Position numbers and translations under genes: made by a program
Assembly (NCBI GenBank): GCA_900546145.1
Contig: URBN01000026.1
Location: 1 to 26,847 of the forward strand
DNA: 26,847 bases
Source: an uncultured Desulfovibrio sp.
GTDB taxonomy: Bacteria; Desulfobacterota; Desulfovibrionia; Desulfovibrionales; Desulfovibrionaceae
Direction: 5' to 3'
Part shown: in pieces, positions 7,100 to 14,356 of the stretch
Position numbering within the stretch: the first letter of the stretch is position 1
Layout of the letters: each line of letters starts with the position of its first letter
The notes under the pieces: generated by a model
The model's input: only the letters and a program-made list of their open reading frames with translations
Told to the model about the DNA's origin: nothing
The model's database searches: none

Positions 7100-7936
7100 C
7101 TACTTCAGGCCGAGAATCCGGAACGCGTTCTTATAAAGAACCTTCTCGCGGGTCTCGTCGCTGATAGGCATGTTTTTGTAAATCTCGATGGCGGCACCCT
7201 GTTCGACAAAGGGATGGGCGCTGGCGAAAAGAATCTTGTCCGCGAGCCAGCCGTTATTCAGAGCTTCCACATAGAGGTTGGCCATGGGGGCCTTCTCATA
7301 TTCGGAAAGATCCATATACATATTCTTGTTACGCATGCAGGTGAAAATCGCTTCCTGCACGTAGGGGTACCCGGCGTGGCTCATAATAAGGGTCAGTTCA
7401 GGGAAGTCATGGGCGACCTTTTCCACATCTCGGGGATCAGTGTAATCGATGAGGGCATTCGGAACGTTGGCCGGCGGAGCCATGGTAAGGATAACAGGAA
7501 CACCGAGTTCGCAGCACTTCGTATAGATGGGGTAGAAGCGGGCGGCGCTGGCGGGCATATGAGCGAGATACGGATCGAGGGCCACGCCGCGCATGCCGTA
7601 CTCTTTGACTACCTTTTCAATGGTACGGACAGCGTCCATGCCATTATAGGGATCAATGCCCCAGAAACCGAAAAACTTATCCGGATAGGCTTTGCAGAAT
7701 TCCAGCACGCTGTCATTGTTGTCCTTGGAACCGTACGTGGAACGCGCATCGCGGCCGGTAATAACCGTGCCCACCACACCGCGCTTATCAAGATCAGCCA
7801 CAATTTCGGGCAGGGTCTGGGCAGGGAACTGATCAAAATGGGTGGCGTCAGACCATTCCTTGAACATTGCGCTTTTGCTGATGCCATCGAGGATGGCACG
7901 CGTATTGGGCCTGAACCTGAAATCAAAAACTTTCAT
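7100..7936 (-). CDS. Amidohydrolase-2-fold protein with a degenerate metal site
   Basis: Starting at the ATG at 7936 (GGAAAAG just ahead) the product is 278 residues, close to the usual amidohydrolase-2 (ACMSD/resorcylate decarboxylase) length. It has the family's alternating barrel pattern: strand 1 VFDFRFRP, DKFFGFWGIDP, a GMRGVALDPY segment, LGVPVILTMAPP, LTLIMSHAGYPY and KILFASAHPF. Normal members bind metal through DxHxH at strand 1, a later His, HxG and SDxP. Here these read DFRFR (R7, R9), T151, H187 retained, and SAHP (A240), so most ligands are replaced. It may be a metal-independent lyase/hydrolase or a binding protein. A candidate sigma-54 promoter upstream and its place between islA and dctP tie it to sulfonate metabolism, but no such enzyme is required for the known IslAB route. 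Upstream ATG at 7957 and an in-frame extension to 8014 are less likely starts. Confidence 0.75.
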   Translation of the reverse strand: MKVFDFRFRPNTRAILDGISKSAMFKEWSDATHFDQFPAQTLPEIVADLDKRGVVGTVITGRDARSTYGSKDNNDSVLEFCKAYPDKFFGFWGIDPYNGMDAVRTIEKVVKEYGMRGVALDPYLAHMPASAARFYPIYTKCCELGVPVILTMAPPANVPNALIDYTDPRDVEKVAHDFPELTLIMSHAGYPYVQEAIFTCMRNKNMYMDLSEYEKAPMANLYVEALNNGWLADKILFASAHPFVEQGAAIEIYKNMPISDETREKVLYKNAFRILGLK

Positions 7937-8038
7937 ATCTTTTCCATGAACCTGCATGTTTTTCGTGAAAGCCGCCCCGCAGAAAGTCAGCCGCTTCCCC
8001 CCTGACGCACTCACGACAAGGCCTGTTACCTCTCTTAA

Positions 8039-8054
8039 TGCATAATGCAGGCCA
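8039..8054 (-). promoter_or_regulatory. Candidate sigma-54 promoter of the amidohydrolase gene
   Basis: On the minus strand TGGCCTGCATTATGCA has GG and GC with the exact ten-base spacing, TGGC at -24 and TGCA at -12. It differs from the consensus at two -24 positions and one -12 position. It would start transcription near 8028, about 90 bases before the ATG at 7936. It is weaker than the islA and dctP promoters. Confidence 0.5.
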
Positions 8055-8172
8055 GAACATCCGAAACCCTTTCCCGGCTTTTCTTACCCCGCCCGGGCAG
8101 GGGCCGGCGGAAGAACAACCCGTTTTCCTGCGTCCTCTTCCATAAAAAAGAAAAACTGTCGGATCATCCTCT

Positions 8173-8186
8173 TTCATATATATGAA
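8173..8186. repeat. 14-base AT-rich palindrome
   Basis: TTCATATATATGAA is a perfect palindrome upstream of the candidate amidohydrolase promoter. It could be an operator; A+T richness makes chance occurrence less remarkable. Confidence 0.3.
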
Positions 8187-8335
8187 GGGAAATTCTCTCC
8201 TGTGCCCAACCCGGCCTTAACGGGCGTCCGGGATTCTTCTCCCCTGTAAACCGGGTGAAAAAAGGAGCGTACAGGCTGACGCTGTCCGGCAGCGGCATCG
8301 AAAATGTTGCAAAAATGCTCTGGTATAAATTTTAA

Positions 8336-8351
8336 ATCGCATATTTGCATC
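8336..8351. promoter_or_regulatory. Diverged copy of the GTCGCA-N4-TGCGAC repeat
   Basis: ATCGCATATTTGCATC matches the perfect copy at 6800-6815 at 11 of 16 positions, including TCGCAT and TTGC. It lies about 280 bases from the amidohydrolase promoter and about 310 from the dctP promoter. Given the AT-rich context it could be chance. Confidence 0.25.
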
Positions 8352-8394
8352 ATTTATGGAGCAACTATGCATCATGAAAGCTTTTTCCGGTTTT

Positions 8395-8410
8395 TGTGAT
8401 AAAAATCACG
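8395..8410. promoter_or_regulatory. CRP/FNR-family-like binding site
   Basis: TGTGA-TAAAAA-TCACG matches the TGTGA-N6-TCACA pattern of CRP-type regulators with one mismatch. Desulfovibrio species carry several such regulators, but which one, if any, would bind cannot be told. It is about 250 bases upstream of the dctP promoter. Confidence 0.35.
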
Positions 8411-8660
8411 ATCCGCTAATTTATCACTTTTATGCTATGTTTTTTCTCTAACTCACGAAACTGCCACGGATTTTTTCAAAAAACTTCCAAAAAAGAAAAT
8501 ATCCGCCTGTTTTTCGCTTTGAGGGGTAAATTTGCGACAAAAAAATAATAACTATAATCAATAATGGCAATATCGGCTATTCTTGTTTCTTCTGGGACGC
8601 TATTCCGTGAGAACCCGGCTTTATTGTGAGGAAAAGAGACGGGAAAATGCAACTAAAAAA

Positions 8661-8676
8661 TGGCATGCAAATTGCT
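8661..8676 (+). promoter_or_regulatory. Sigma-54 promoter of dctP
   Basis: TGGCATGCAAATTGCT fits TGGCACG-N4-TTGCW with one mismatch (T for C at the sixth position), a perfect TTGCT -12 box and exact GG-N10-GC spacing. Predicted start is near 8687, leaving a leader of about 55 bases before the ATG at 8743. Confidence 0.88.
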
Positions 8677-8691
8677 AATATTTTCACATCC

Positions 8692-8706
8692 GGGCCGGTG
8701 TGGCCC
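8692..8706 (+). repeat. Hairpin at the predicted 5' end of the dctP transcript
   Basis: GGGCC (8692-8696) pairs with GGCCC (8702-8706) around a five-base loop, starting about six bases after the predicted sigma-54 start site. This mirrors the islA leader. A 5'-stabilising role is inferred. Confidence 0.4.
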
Positions 8707-8742
8707 ATCTTTTTCATCTAACTTCATTTTTGGGAGTCCCAC

Positions 8743-9759
8743 ATGAAAAGAAGAACCGTTCTCTTCTCGCTCGCAGCCGTCGCCGCTGCCAGCATGACCC
8801 TGAGCTTTGCCCCTGTCGACGCGAATGCTGCCAAACCGCTCACCCTGCGCCTCGGCCATCCCATGGCTCCGGGTAACAACGTGACCGTCGGTTACGAAAA
8901 ATTTGCCGAACTCGTGAAAGAAAAGAGCAATGGCAAAATCAAAATCCAGATCTTCGGCAACGCCCAGATCGGCAGTGACCGCGTGACCACGGAAGCCGCT
9001 CAGGCCGGCACCCTCGATATGTCCTCCAGCTCCAGCCCGAACCTGGCCAGCTTCCACAAGGACTACATGGCTCTCGACCTGCCTTACGTGACCAAGCCCG
9101 AGAACCAGCAGAAACTTTATGCCGCCCTCGATAACGGCGAACTCGGCAAGTACTACGACAAGGTCGCCGCTTCCATCGGTCTCGTGCCGATCATGTACAG
9201 CGAATACGGCTACCGCAACTTCGTGACCACCAACAAGCCCATCAAGACTCCGGCTGATCTCAAGGGGCTCAAGTGCCGTACCACCGATTCTCCCGTTGAA
9301 GTGGCCGTCGCCAAGGCCCTGGGCATGAACCCGGCTCCTGTAGCCTGGGGCGAAACCTACACCGCCATGCAGCAGGGCACCGTCAACGCCGAGGGCAACA
9401 CCTTCTCTCTGCTGAACGACGCCAAGCACACCGAAGTCATCAAGTACGCCTGCAACTCCCAGCACAACTACTCCATGCACGTCCTGCTCATGAATAAGAA
9501 GAAGTGGGACAGCCTCACTGACGAGCAGCGCAAGATCATCCGTGAAGCCGCTCACGAAGCTCTCGTCTGGCAGCGCAATATCACCGGTGACCTCGAAAAG
9601 AAGGCCTGGGACGCTTTCAAGGCCAAGGGCATCCAGATCACCATGTTCACCCCTGAGCAGTTCGAGGAACTCTACAAGCTCACTCAGCCCGTCCGCGACG
9701 ACTATGCAAAGCAGCTTCCCGCTGAACTCATGAAGCTTATCGCTGACACCCAGAAGTAG
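8743..9759 (+). CDS. dctP: TRAP transporter solute-binding protein (DctP), probably for isethionate
   Basis: A 338-residue periplasmic receptor with a Sec signal peptide: MKRR, a hydrophobic core, and cleavage after the DANA motif near residue 29. The mature part begins LTLRLGHPMAPGN, the opening strand of DctP proteins. The family's conserved arginine, which normally salt-bridges a substrate carboxylate, is R179 in LKGLKCRTTDSP, followed by the WGETYTAMQQGTVNAEGN stretch typical of the hinge and binding pocket. In a sulfonate receptor the arginine would pair with the sulfonate. The gene has its own sigma-54 promoter, is divergent from islA, and is followed by the fused membrane subunit. Substrate assignment rests on context. 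GGGAG lies seven bases before the ATG. Confidence 0.93.
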   Translation: MKRRTVLFSLAAVAAASMTLSFAPVDANAAKPLTLRLGHPMAPGNNVTVGYEKFAELVKEKSNGKIKIQIFGNAQIGSDRVTTEAAQAGTLDMSSSSSPNLASFHKDYMALDLPYVTKPENQQKLYAALDNGELGKYYDKVAASIGLVPIMYSEYGYRNFVTTNKPIKTPADLKGLKCRTTDSPVEVAVAKALGMNPAPVAWGETYTAMQQGTVNAEGNTFSLLNDAKHTEVIKYACNSQHNYSMHVLLMNKKKWDSLTDEQRKIIREAAHEALVWQRNITGDLEKKAWDAFKAKGIQITMFTPEQFEELYKLTQPVRDDYAKQLPAELMKLIADTQK

Positions 9760-9781
9760 TTTCCCTGTTCTTTCGTCCGTA

Positions 9782-9815
9782 ACGGGCTGCCTATTCCTCA
9801 GGCAGCCCGTATTTT
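9782..9815 (+). terminator. Intercistronic hairpin / partial terminator after dctP
   Basis: A perfect 10-pair stem (9782-9791 with 9801-9810, arms ACGGGCTGCC and GGCAGCCCGT, nine-base loop) is followed by ATTTTC. The short U-run suggests partial termination. Such structures between receptor and permease genes keep the periplasmic receptor in excess. dctQM begins 64 bases further on and no separate promoter is evident. Confidence 0.75.
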
Positions 9816-9878
9816 CTGACAGTTGTATGAAGATTTCTCTCTCTGGGCTGTCAGGCAACACTATCCAAGGTCGGTAAA

Positions 9879-11795
9879 ATGGATAACACTGCAAACACCA
9901 GCCCCAGCTCAACTGCCAAGTTCTCAGTACTCCACTGGCTCGACGAAAATTTCGAGAAAATTTTCCTGGTCATCGGCCTGCTCGCTATCATTCTCTTCAT
10001 CACACTGCAGACCGTTTACCGCTACGTCATTACATACGTAGCCTCCACGTCCGGCGCCATGGTCTGGACCGAGGAGCTTTCCCGATACATTTTTATCTGG
10101 ATTACCTATCTTGCCCTGTGCGTGGCCATCAAGCGCCGGTCCTCCATCCGCGTGGATATTATTTATGACAAGCTCCCGAAACGCTGGCAGGATCTCAGCT
10201 GGATCGTGGTGCACATCTGTTTCCTGGTGCTTACTGTCATGATTGCCGTCACCGGCTGGTCGCAGATCGAACGTCTTCTGACCTTCCCGCAGTACACCCC
10301 GGCCATGCGCATCCCCTTCCTCATTCCGTACCTCATTCTGCCCGTTGGTTTCGGCCTCATGAGCCTACGCCTCATTCAGGACATCTACCGGCAGTCAAAG
10401 ATCTGCGGCGTGAAGGATTCTCTCATCGCCCTGGGCATCGTTTTCCTTGTCGGGCTGCCGCTCTACCCGGTGCTCATCGCCTCCTATACGGAACTTCCTG
10501 TTCCCTATGACTATATCCCCCCGTTGCCCGTGCTCTTCGGCTACTTCGTGGTGCTCTGTGCCATGGGCGTCCCCATCGCCATCTCTCTTGGCCTTTCCGC
10601 TCTCGGTACCATCATCTGCGCTGACACCATGCCCATTCAGTACATCGCGCAGACGGCCTTCACTTCCATCGACAGCTTCCCCATCATGGCCATCCCCTTC
10701 TTCATTGCGGCAGGCGTGTTCATGGGTGCGGGCGGCCTTTCCAAGAGACTGCTGCACCTCGCTGACGAAATGCTGGGCGGCCTGTACGGCGGCATGGGCC
10801 TGACCACTGTTGCCACATGCATGTTCTTCGGAGCCATCTCTGGTTCCGGTCCGGCCACAGTCGCGGCCATCGGTTCCCTGACCATCCCGGCCATGATTGA
10901 ACGTGGCTATGACAAGTATTTCGCAGGAGCGCTCGTCGCAGCAGCTGGCTGCGTCGGCGTTATGATTCCCCCGAGCAACCCCTTCGTGGTTTACGGCGTT
11001 TCCGCGCAGGTCTCCATCGGTGACCTCTTCATCGGCGGCATCGTTCCCGGCATTCTCTGCGGCCTGGTGCTCATGGGCTACTGCTACTACCGCTCCAGAA
11101 AAGAAGGGTGGCACGGTGAATCCCGCAAGCGCACAGCCGCCACAGTCGGTAAGGCTTTCTGGGACGCAAAATGGGCCCTCATGGTTCCGGTTATCGTTCT
11201 TGGCGGCATCTACGGCGGCTTCATGACCCCGACCGAAGCCGCGGCCGTGGCAGCTTTCTACGGTCTCATTGTCGGCGTCTGCATTTACCGCGAACTGGAT
11301 TTCAAGGCAGTCTGCAAATGCTGTGTCGAATCCGCTGAGACTTCAGCCACTATCATCGTCCTCATGGCTATGGCCACTATCTTCGGCAATATCATGACCA
11401 TCGAAGACGTGCCCGGCACCATCGCCCGCGCTATCCTCGGCTTTACCAACAGCAAAATCTTTATCCTGCTCATCATCAACATTCTGCTGCTCATCGTGGG
11501 CACCTTCATGGAAGCCCTGGCCGCCATCGTCATCCTGACCCCGATTCTGCTGCCCATTGTGACCGGCGTCGGTGTTTCGCCCCTGCATTTCGGCATCATC
11601 ATCGTGGTCAACCTGGCCATTGGCTTTATTACCCCGCCCGTGGGCGTAAACCTCTTTGTCTCGAGCGGCATTTCGGGCTGCAAGCTCGCCAATCTCTCGA
11701 AGAGCGTGCTTCCGATGATAGGCCTCATGCTCCTCGTGCTCCTGGTCATCACCTACTTCCCGCAGGTTCCGCTCTGCCTCGTCAGCGGACACTAG
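9879..11795 (+). CDS. dctQM: TRAP transporter fused small and large permease subunits (DctQM)
   Basis: This 638-residue inner-membrane protein joins two subunits that are often separate. Residues about 20-180 form a four-helix DctQ domain, recognisable by RYVITYVASTSGAMVWTEEL and SRYIFIWITYLALCVAIKR. Residues about 210-635 form the DctM ion-coupled permease with about twelve helices, including the family landmarks VPIAISLGLSAL, FFGAISGSGPATVAAIG, MIPPSNPFVVYG and FITPPVGVNLFV. The protein imports the substrate captured by DctP using a sodium or proton gradient. The fusion is intact and in frame. An AAGG SD precedes the ATG at 9879. It sits between dctP and a strong terminator, giving a two-gene dctP-dctQM operon under sigma-54 control. 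Confidence 0.94.
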   Translation: MDNTANTSPSSTAKFSVLHWLDENFEKIFLVIGLLAIILFITLQTVYRYVITYVASTSGAMVWTEELSRYIFIWITYLALCVAIKRRSSIRVDIIYDKLPKRWQDLSWIVVHICFLVLTVMIAVTGWSQIERLLTFPQYTPAMRIPFLIPYLILPVGFGLMSLRLIQDIYRQSKICGVKDSLIALGIVFLVGLPLYPVLIASYTELPVPYDYIPPLPVLFGYFVVLCAMGVPIAISLGLSALGTIICADTMPIQYIAQTAFTSIDSFPIMAIPFFIAAGVFMGAGGLSKRLLHLADEMLGGLYGGMGLTTVATCMFFGAISGSGPATVAAIGSLTIPAMIERGYDKYFAGALVAAAGCVGVMIPPSNPFVVYGVSAQVSIGDLFIGGIVPGILCGLVLMGYCYYRSRKEGWHGESRKRTAATVGKAFWDAKWALMVPVIVLGGIYGGFMTPTEAAAVAAFYGLIVGVCIYRELDFKAVCKCCVESAETSATIIVLMAMATIFGNIMTIEDVPGTIARAILGFTNSKIFILLIINILLLIVGTFMEALAAIVILTPILLPIVTGVGVSPLHFGIIIVVNLAIGFITPPVGVNLFVSSGISGCKLANLSKSVLPMIGLMLLVLLVITYFPQVPLCLVSGH

Positions 11796-11829
11796 CCTGT
11801 CCGTTCTCCATCTCCTGAATCTGAACTGA

Positions 11830-11868
11830 AACCGGGCGCTCCTCCCTTTTCGGGCGCCCGGTTTTGTT
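11830..11868 (+). terminator. Rho-independent terminator after dctQM
   Basis: AACCGGGCGC (11830-11839) and GCGCCCGGTT (11854-11863) form a perfect 10-pair stem followed by TTGTTA. It should end most dctP-dctQM transcription. The tauE-like start is only about 30 bases further on, so that gene probably depends on read-through or an unseen promoter. Confidence 0.85.
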
Positions 11869-11898
11869 ATATCCACGCTCCGACAATGGAGGGACGCC

Positions 11899-12657
11899 AT
11901 GACACTTGATCCTTCTGTCTGGGTATTCGCCTTTGCCTGGTTTATGGCAGGCCTCATCAACGGTCTCAGCGGTATGGGTGCGGCCATGCTGGCCCTTCCC
12001 ATCGCCGCCACGGCCATGCCTCCCAGGCTTCTCATTCCGGCCACCTGCCTCATGGTACTCGTCGTCTCCGTGAGCACAGCGGTTTTCTACCTGAAAAACA
12101 TCCGCAGACGGGCCTTCCTCGCGCTGCTCCTGGGCGCCCTTCCCGGCTCTCTGGCCGGCCTGGGCATTCTGCTCTTCACGCCCGTTCCTTTCCTGCAGAT
12201 CAGTGCCGGAGCCATCATGGTTCTCTACACCATCTGGCAGTTCTGCCACCCGGTCTTTGCCCCGCACGGGGATTCCTGGCTTTCCGGAGGCATCGCCGGA
12301 TTCGCTTCGGGACTCGTCAATACGTCCATCTCCTTCGGCAATCCTCCCGTGGCCATCTATTCGCTGTGGGCCGGCTGGAGCAAGGAAGACACCATGGGCA
12401 CCATGAACGTCTTCACCATATGCGCCACCATTCTCACCTGTACGGCCCACGCATCCGCAGGACTCTATTCCATGGCGCTCCTGCCCTACGCCCTTGTGGG
12501 AACTCCGGCCACTGTCATTGGCGTCTGTGTAGCCCATCCCATCGCAAAACGTATACCCCAGGAGTCATTCCGGCGAATCCTCCTCGTCATCATCGCCGCG
12601 GCCGGCGTTGTGTGCATGTATCAGGGCCTTTCACGCGTCGCTCCCCTGCCCTGGTAA
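11899..12657 (+). CDS. TauE/SafE-family anion exporter (candidate sulfite exporter)
   Basis: A 252-residue membrane protein with about eight hydrophobic helices arranged as two similar halves, as in TauE/SafE (DUF81) proteins. The first half carries FMAGLINGLSGMGAAMLALP, the family's N-terminal signature. The second half repeats it as GGIAGFASGLVNTSISFGNP, with the Gly-rich helix and a Pro after it. Members export sulfite, sulfoacetate or related organosulfur anions in sulfonate-degrading bacteria. Next to an isethionate sulfite-lyase a sulfite-venting role is attractive, since IslA releases sulfite in the cytoplasm. Uptake of sulfite or another anion cannot be excluded. GGAGGG precedes the ATG. 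It lies 103 bases after dctQM behind a terminator. Confidence 0.85.
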   Translation: MTLDPSVWVFAFAWFMAGLINGLSGMGAAMLALPIAATAMPPRLLIPATCLMVLVVSVSTAVFYLKNIRRRAFLALLLGALPGSLAGLGILLFTPVPFLQISAGAIMVLYTIWQFCHPVFAPHGDSWLSGGIAGFASGLVNTSISFGNPPVAIYSLWAGWSKEDTMGTMNVFTICATILTCTAHASAGLYSMALLPYALVGTPATVIGVCVAHPIAKRIPQESFRRILLVIIAAAGVVCMYQGLSRVAPLPW

Positions 12658-12715
12658 AAAATATTGCTGCTGAGCCAGAACTTTCAGCCGGAAGAACGGC
12701 GCCCAGGGCACATAA

Positions 12716-12747
12716 AAAAAGGAGAGCCCCTCAGGGTTCTCCTTTTT
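12716..12747. terminator. Bidirectional terminator between tauE-like and prenyltransferase genes
   Basis: AAAAAGGAGAGCCC (12716-12729) pairs with GGGTTCTCCTTTTT (12734-12747), 14 pairs with one G-T and a four-base loop. A- and T-runs flank the GC core on either side, so it can stop transcription from both convergent genes. Confidence 0.88.
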
Positions 12748-12767
12748 CTTTCTGAGGGGCAGATTCC

Positions 12768-13748
12768 CTACAGGGCAACACCCACAATGCAGGAAATGCC
12801 GCTCGTGAGATAGCAGAGACGCACCAGATACCCGTACTTGTCGAGTTCCAGCCAGTCGCCGTCACCGCGCGCCGCGATGAGCTTCTGCGCCTTCCAGTAA
12901 AGAGGCAGACCGACGAGGCAGAACAGCACGGGCCAGCCGGCCAGGCCCGAGAGCCAGAGGTTGATGATAGACACCCAGACCACGGGCCACCAGATGCGGA
13001 AGACGAGAAGTGCGTGATCCTTGCCCAGGATATTGGCCAGCGTGGTCTTCCCGCCTGCCTTGTCCGTGTCGATCTCAGGAAGGCTCTGGTAGTACAGAAT
13101 ACCGGCGACCATGCCCACCACGGGAAGAGCGACGGCAAGAGAGCGGATATCGAAGGACTGGGCAATGATAGTCGCCGAGGCGGAGACCACAATGAGGCCG
13201 AGGTTGATGCCGACCATGACTTCGCCAAGCCCCCTGTGTCCGTACCGGATGGGGGGCGCGACATAAAAAACGGCCGAAGCGACGGCGAATACAGCGAGGA
13301 ACAAAAGGACAGGCTTCAGGGCTCCGGGGAGGGTAACGATGAGGCCCACGCCGATGGCCAGCGTGGCGGCGCAGAGGAAGAGAATGGCGAAGAAGAACTG
13401 GCGGCAGGTGATGAGCCCGGCCTGAATCACGCCGGTTCCGCCAATGCTGTCTTCCTGATCATCGACACCAAGCACATGATCAAAAAGATCATTGGCGAAG
13501 TTGGCTATGGTGAGGCCGAGGAAACAGCCGAAAAGCAGCACGCCGAACCGCAGCCACATGGCCGCGGTCAGCCCTCCGTTCATGCGATAGACAAAAGCCA
13601 TTGCCAGGGCAACAGGAATCGCTGCGGTAATCAGGAAAGGCGGCCTGCAGGCTCGCCACCAGGCCTTCGCACAGGCGGCAGCCGACGGTTTTTCCATTCC
13701 CTCCGGTCGTCCTGCCAGCGTCCTGGACATGATTTCAGATGCGGTCAT
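12768..13748 (-). CDS. UbiA-family prenyltransferase, MenA-like
   Basis: A polytopic membrane enzyme of 326 residues that attaches a polyprenyl chain to an aromatic ring, most likely in menaquinone synthesis. The first Asp-rich motif is N86-D87-x-x-D90 ... D96 (NDLFDHVLGVD). The second is around D227 and D229 in LPEIDTDKAGGKTTL, and the YGHRGLGEVMVG loop is typical of MenA. Both motifs bind the magnesium-diphosphate of the prenyl donor. The quinone head group cannot be read: it could be dihydroxynaphthoate (MenA) or the futalosine-pathway equivalent. I chose the ATG at 13748 because GGAG lies six bases before it; the ATG four codons upstream (13760) has no clear SD. It stands right behind the terminator of the polysaccharide operon. 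Confidence 0.82.
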   Translation of the reverse strand: MTASEIMSRTLAGRPEGMEKPSAAACAKAWWRACRPPFLITAAIPVALAMAFVYRMNGGLTAAMWLRFGVLLFGCFLGLTIANFANDLFDHVLGVDDQEDSIGGTGVIQAGLITCRQFFFAILFLCAATLAIGVGLIVTLPGALKPVLLFLAVFAVASAVFYVAPPIRYGHRGLGEVMVGINLGLIVVSASATIIAQSFDIRSLAVALPVVGMVAGILYYQSLPEIDTDKAGGKTTLANILGKDHALLVFRIWWPVVWVSIINLWLSGLAGWPVLFCLVGLPLYWKAQKLIAARGDGDWLELDKYGYLVRLCYLTSGISCIVGVAL

Positions 13749-13768
13749 TCGAAACTCCATTATTACGC

Positions 13769-13800
13769 AAAACGGCCCGCCCCTGGGCAGAGGCGGACCG
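13769..13800 (-). terminator. Terminator at the end of the polysaccharide operon
   Basis: On the minus strand CGGTCCGCC (13800-13792) pairs with GGCGGGCCG (13781-13773), nine pairs with one G-U, followed by TTTT. The stem resembles the one between islA and islB (both contain GGTCCGCCTCT and GGCGGGCC). Only about 20 bases separate it from the prenyltransferase start, leaving no room for a normal promoter. Confidence 0.7.
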
Positions 13801-13822
13801 GCTCAAAAACAATGCTGCACGG

Positions 13823-14356
13823 TTAGGACGGAAAATCCCGGCTCCAGTCGAAAGGAATGAATCCGGATTCCGGAGCATCATACGGGCATTTCTTGCCCTC
13901 ATTGGGGTCATGGGGGATGTCCGCTGCGTTACAGATGATGGCCGGCTTTCCGCCCAGAGCCGTGAAACCGTACCATACGCCGCAGGGGATGCGCAGCAGG
14001 GCATAGGTTCCCCTGCGTCCCAGACGGAGAGTCTTAAGAACCCCGCGTGAGGGGGATCCTTCCCTGTCGTCATAGAGAACAATGCCCAGGAGTCCGTCCG
14101 GGACGGCGAAATACTGGGTCTGCCTTGTGTGCCTTTTCCAGGCCTTGACGCAGCCGGGGAGGACTTCCGAGAAATAGACCTCGCCGATTTTCAGGAAACC
14201 GGAGCCGCGGGTTCCGGCGGGAAGGCCGGGCTGCAGGGGAAATACGGGACGCAGCATGTGCATGACCGCGCCGCCAGGCGTATCAATCACCCTGAGGGGC
14301 AGGATAAAAGCGCCGTCTATTCCCAGGCTGACGGCTTCTTCTTCGGTACCCGCCAT
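13823..14356 (-). CDS. dTDP-4-dehydrorhamnose 3,5-epimerase-like (RmlC-like) cupin
   Basis: A 177-residue cupin related to RmlC, shown by FSEVLPGCVKAWKRHTRQTQYF, where RmlC-type enzymes place the His of the active site, followed by a YALLRIPCGVWYGFTALGG strand and the IPHDP segment. RmlC-like proteins epimerise 4-keto-6-deoxy sugar nucleotides. Directly after rfbG, the substrate here is more likely CDP-4-keto-6-deoxyglucose or a derivative than the dTDP sugar. The start is the ATG at 14356, whose A is also the last base of the rfbG TAA stop (TAATG), implying translational coupling; the frame is open further upstream to 14476, but that would overlap rfbG. Sequence is shorter and looser than canonical RmlC, so it may be a dedicated relative. 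Confidence 0.75.
   Translation of the reverse strand: MAGTEEEAVSLGIDGAFILPLRVIDTPGGAVMHMLRPVFPLQPGLPAGTRGSGFLKIGEVYFSEVLPGCVKAWKRHTRQTQYFAVPDGLLGIVLYDDREGSPSRGVLKTLRLGRRGTYALLRIPCGVWYGFTALGGKPAIICNAADIPHDPNEGKKCPYDAPESGFIPFDWSRDFPS

Larger units (their letters stand above)
7937..8742. other. Divergent regulatory region between the amidohydrolase and dctP (no gene)
   Basis: About 800 bases without a supported gene. They hold a candidate sigma-54 promoter for the amidohydrolase (8039-8054, minus), an AT palindrome (8173-8186), a diverged copy of the activator-type repeat (8336-8351), a CRP/FNR-like palindrome (8395-8410), a half-site TGCGACAA (8533-8540), a TATAAT hexamer (8553-8558) and the dctP sigma-54 promoter (8661-8676). 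The stretch 8380-8680 is markedly AT-rich. The length is unusual and suggests layered control. Confidence 0.65.

Noticed and set aside
6809..8005. Plus-strand frame of 398 codons across the islA control region and amidohydrolase
   Set aside because: It runs antisense to the amidohydrolase gene and through the sigma-54 promoter and hairpins; no SD or family motif.
8362..8378. TGGAGCAACTATGCAT-like sequence as a further sigma-54 promoter
   Set aside because: The GG-to-GC spacing is one base short, which sigma-54 does not tolerate.
8553..8558. TATAAT as a sigma-70 promoter for dctP
   Set aside because: The best upstream partners (TTTGCG at 16 bases or TTGCGA at 15) are poor, and the AT-rich setting makes a chance TATAAT likely; the sigma-54 box closer to the gene is far better.
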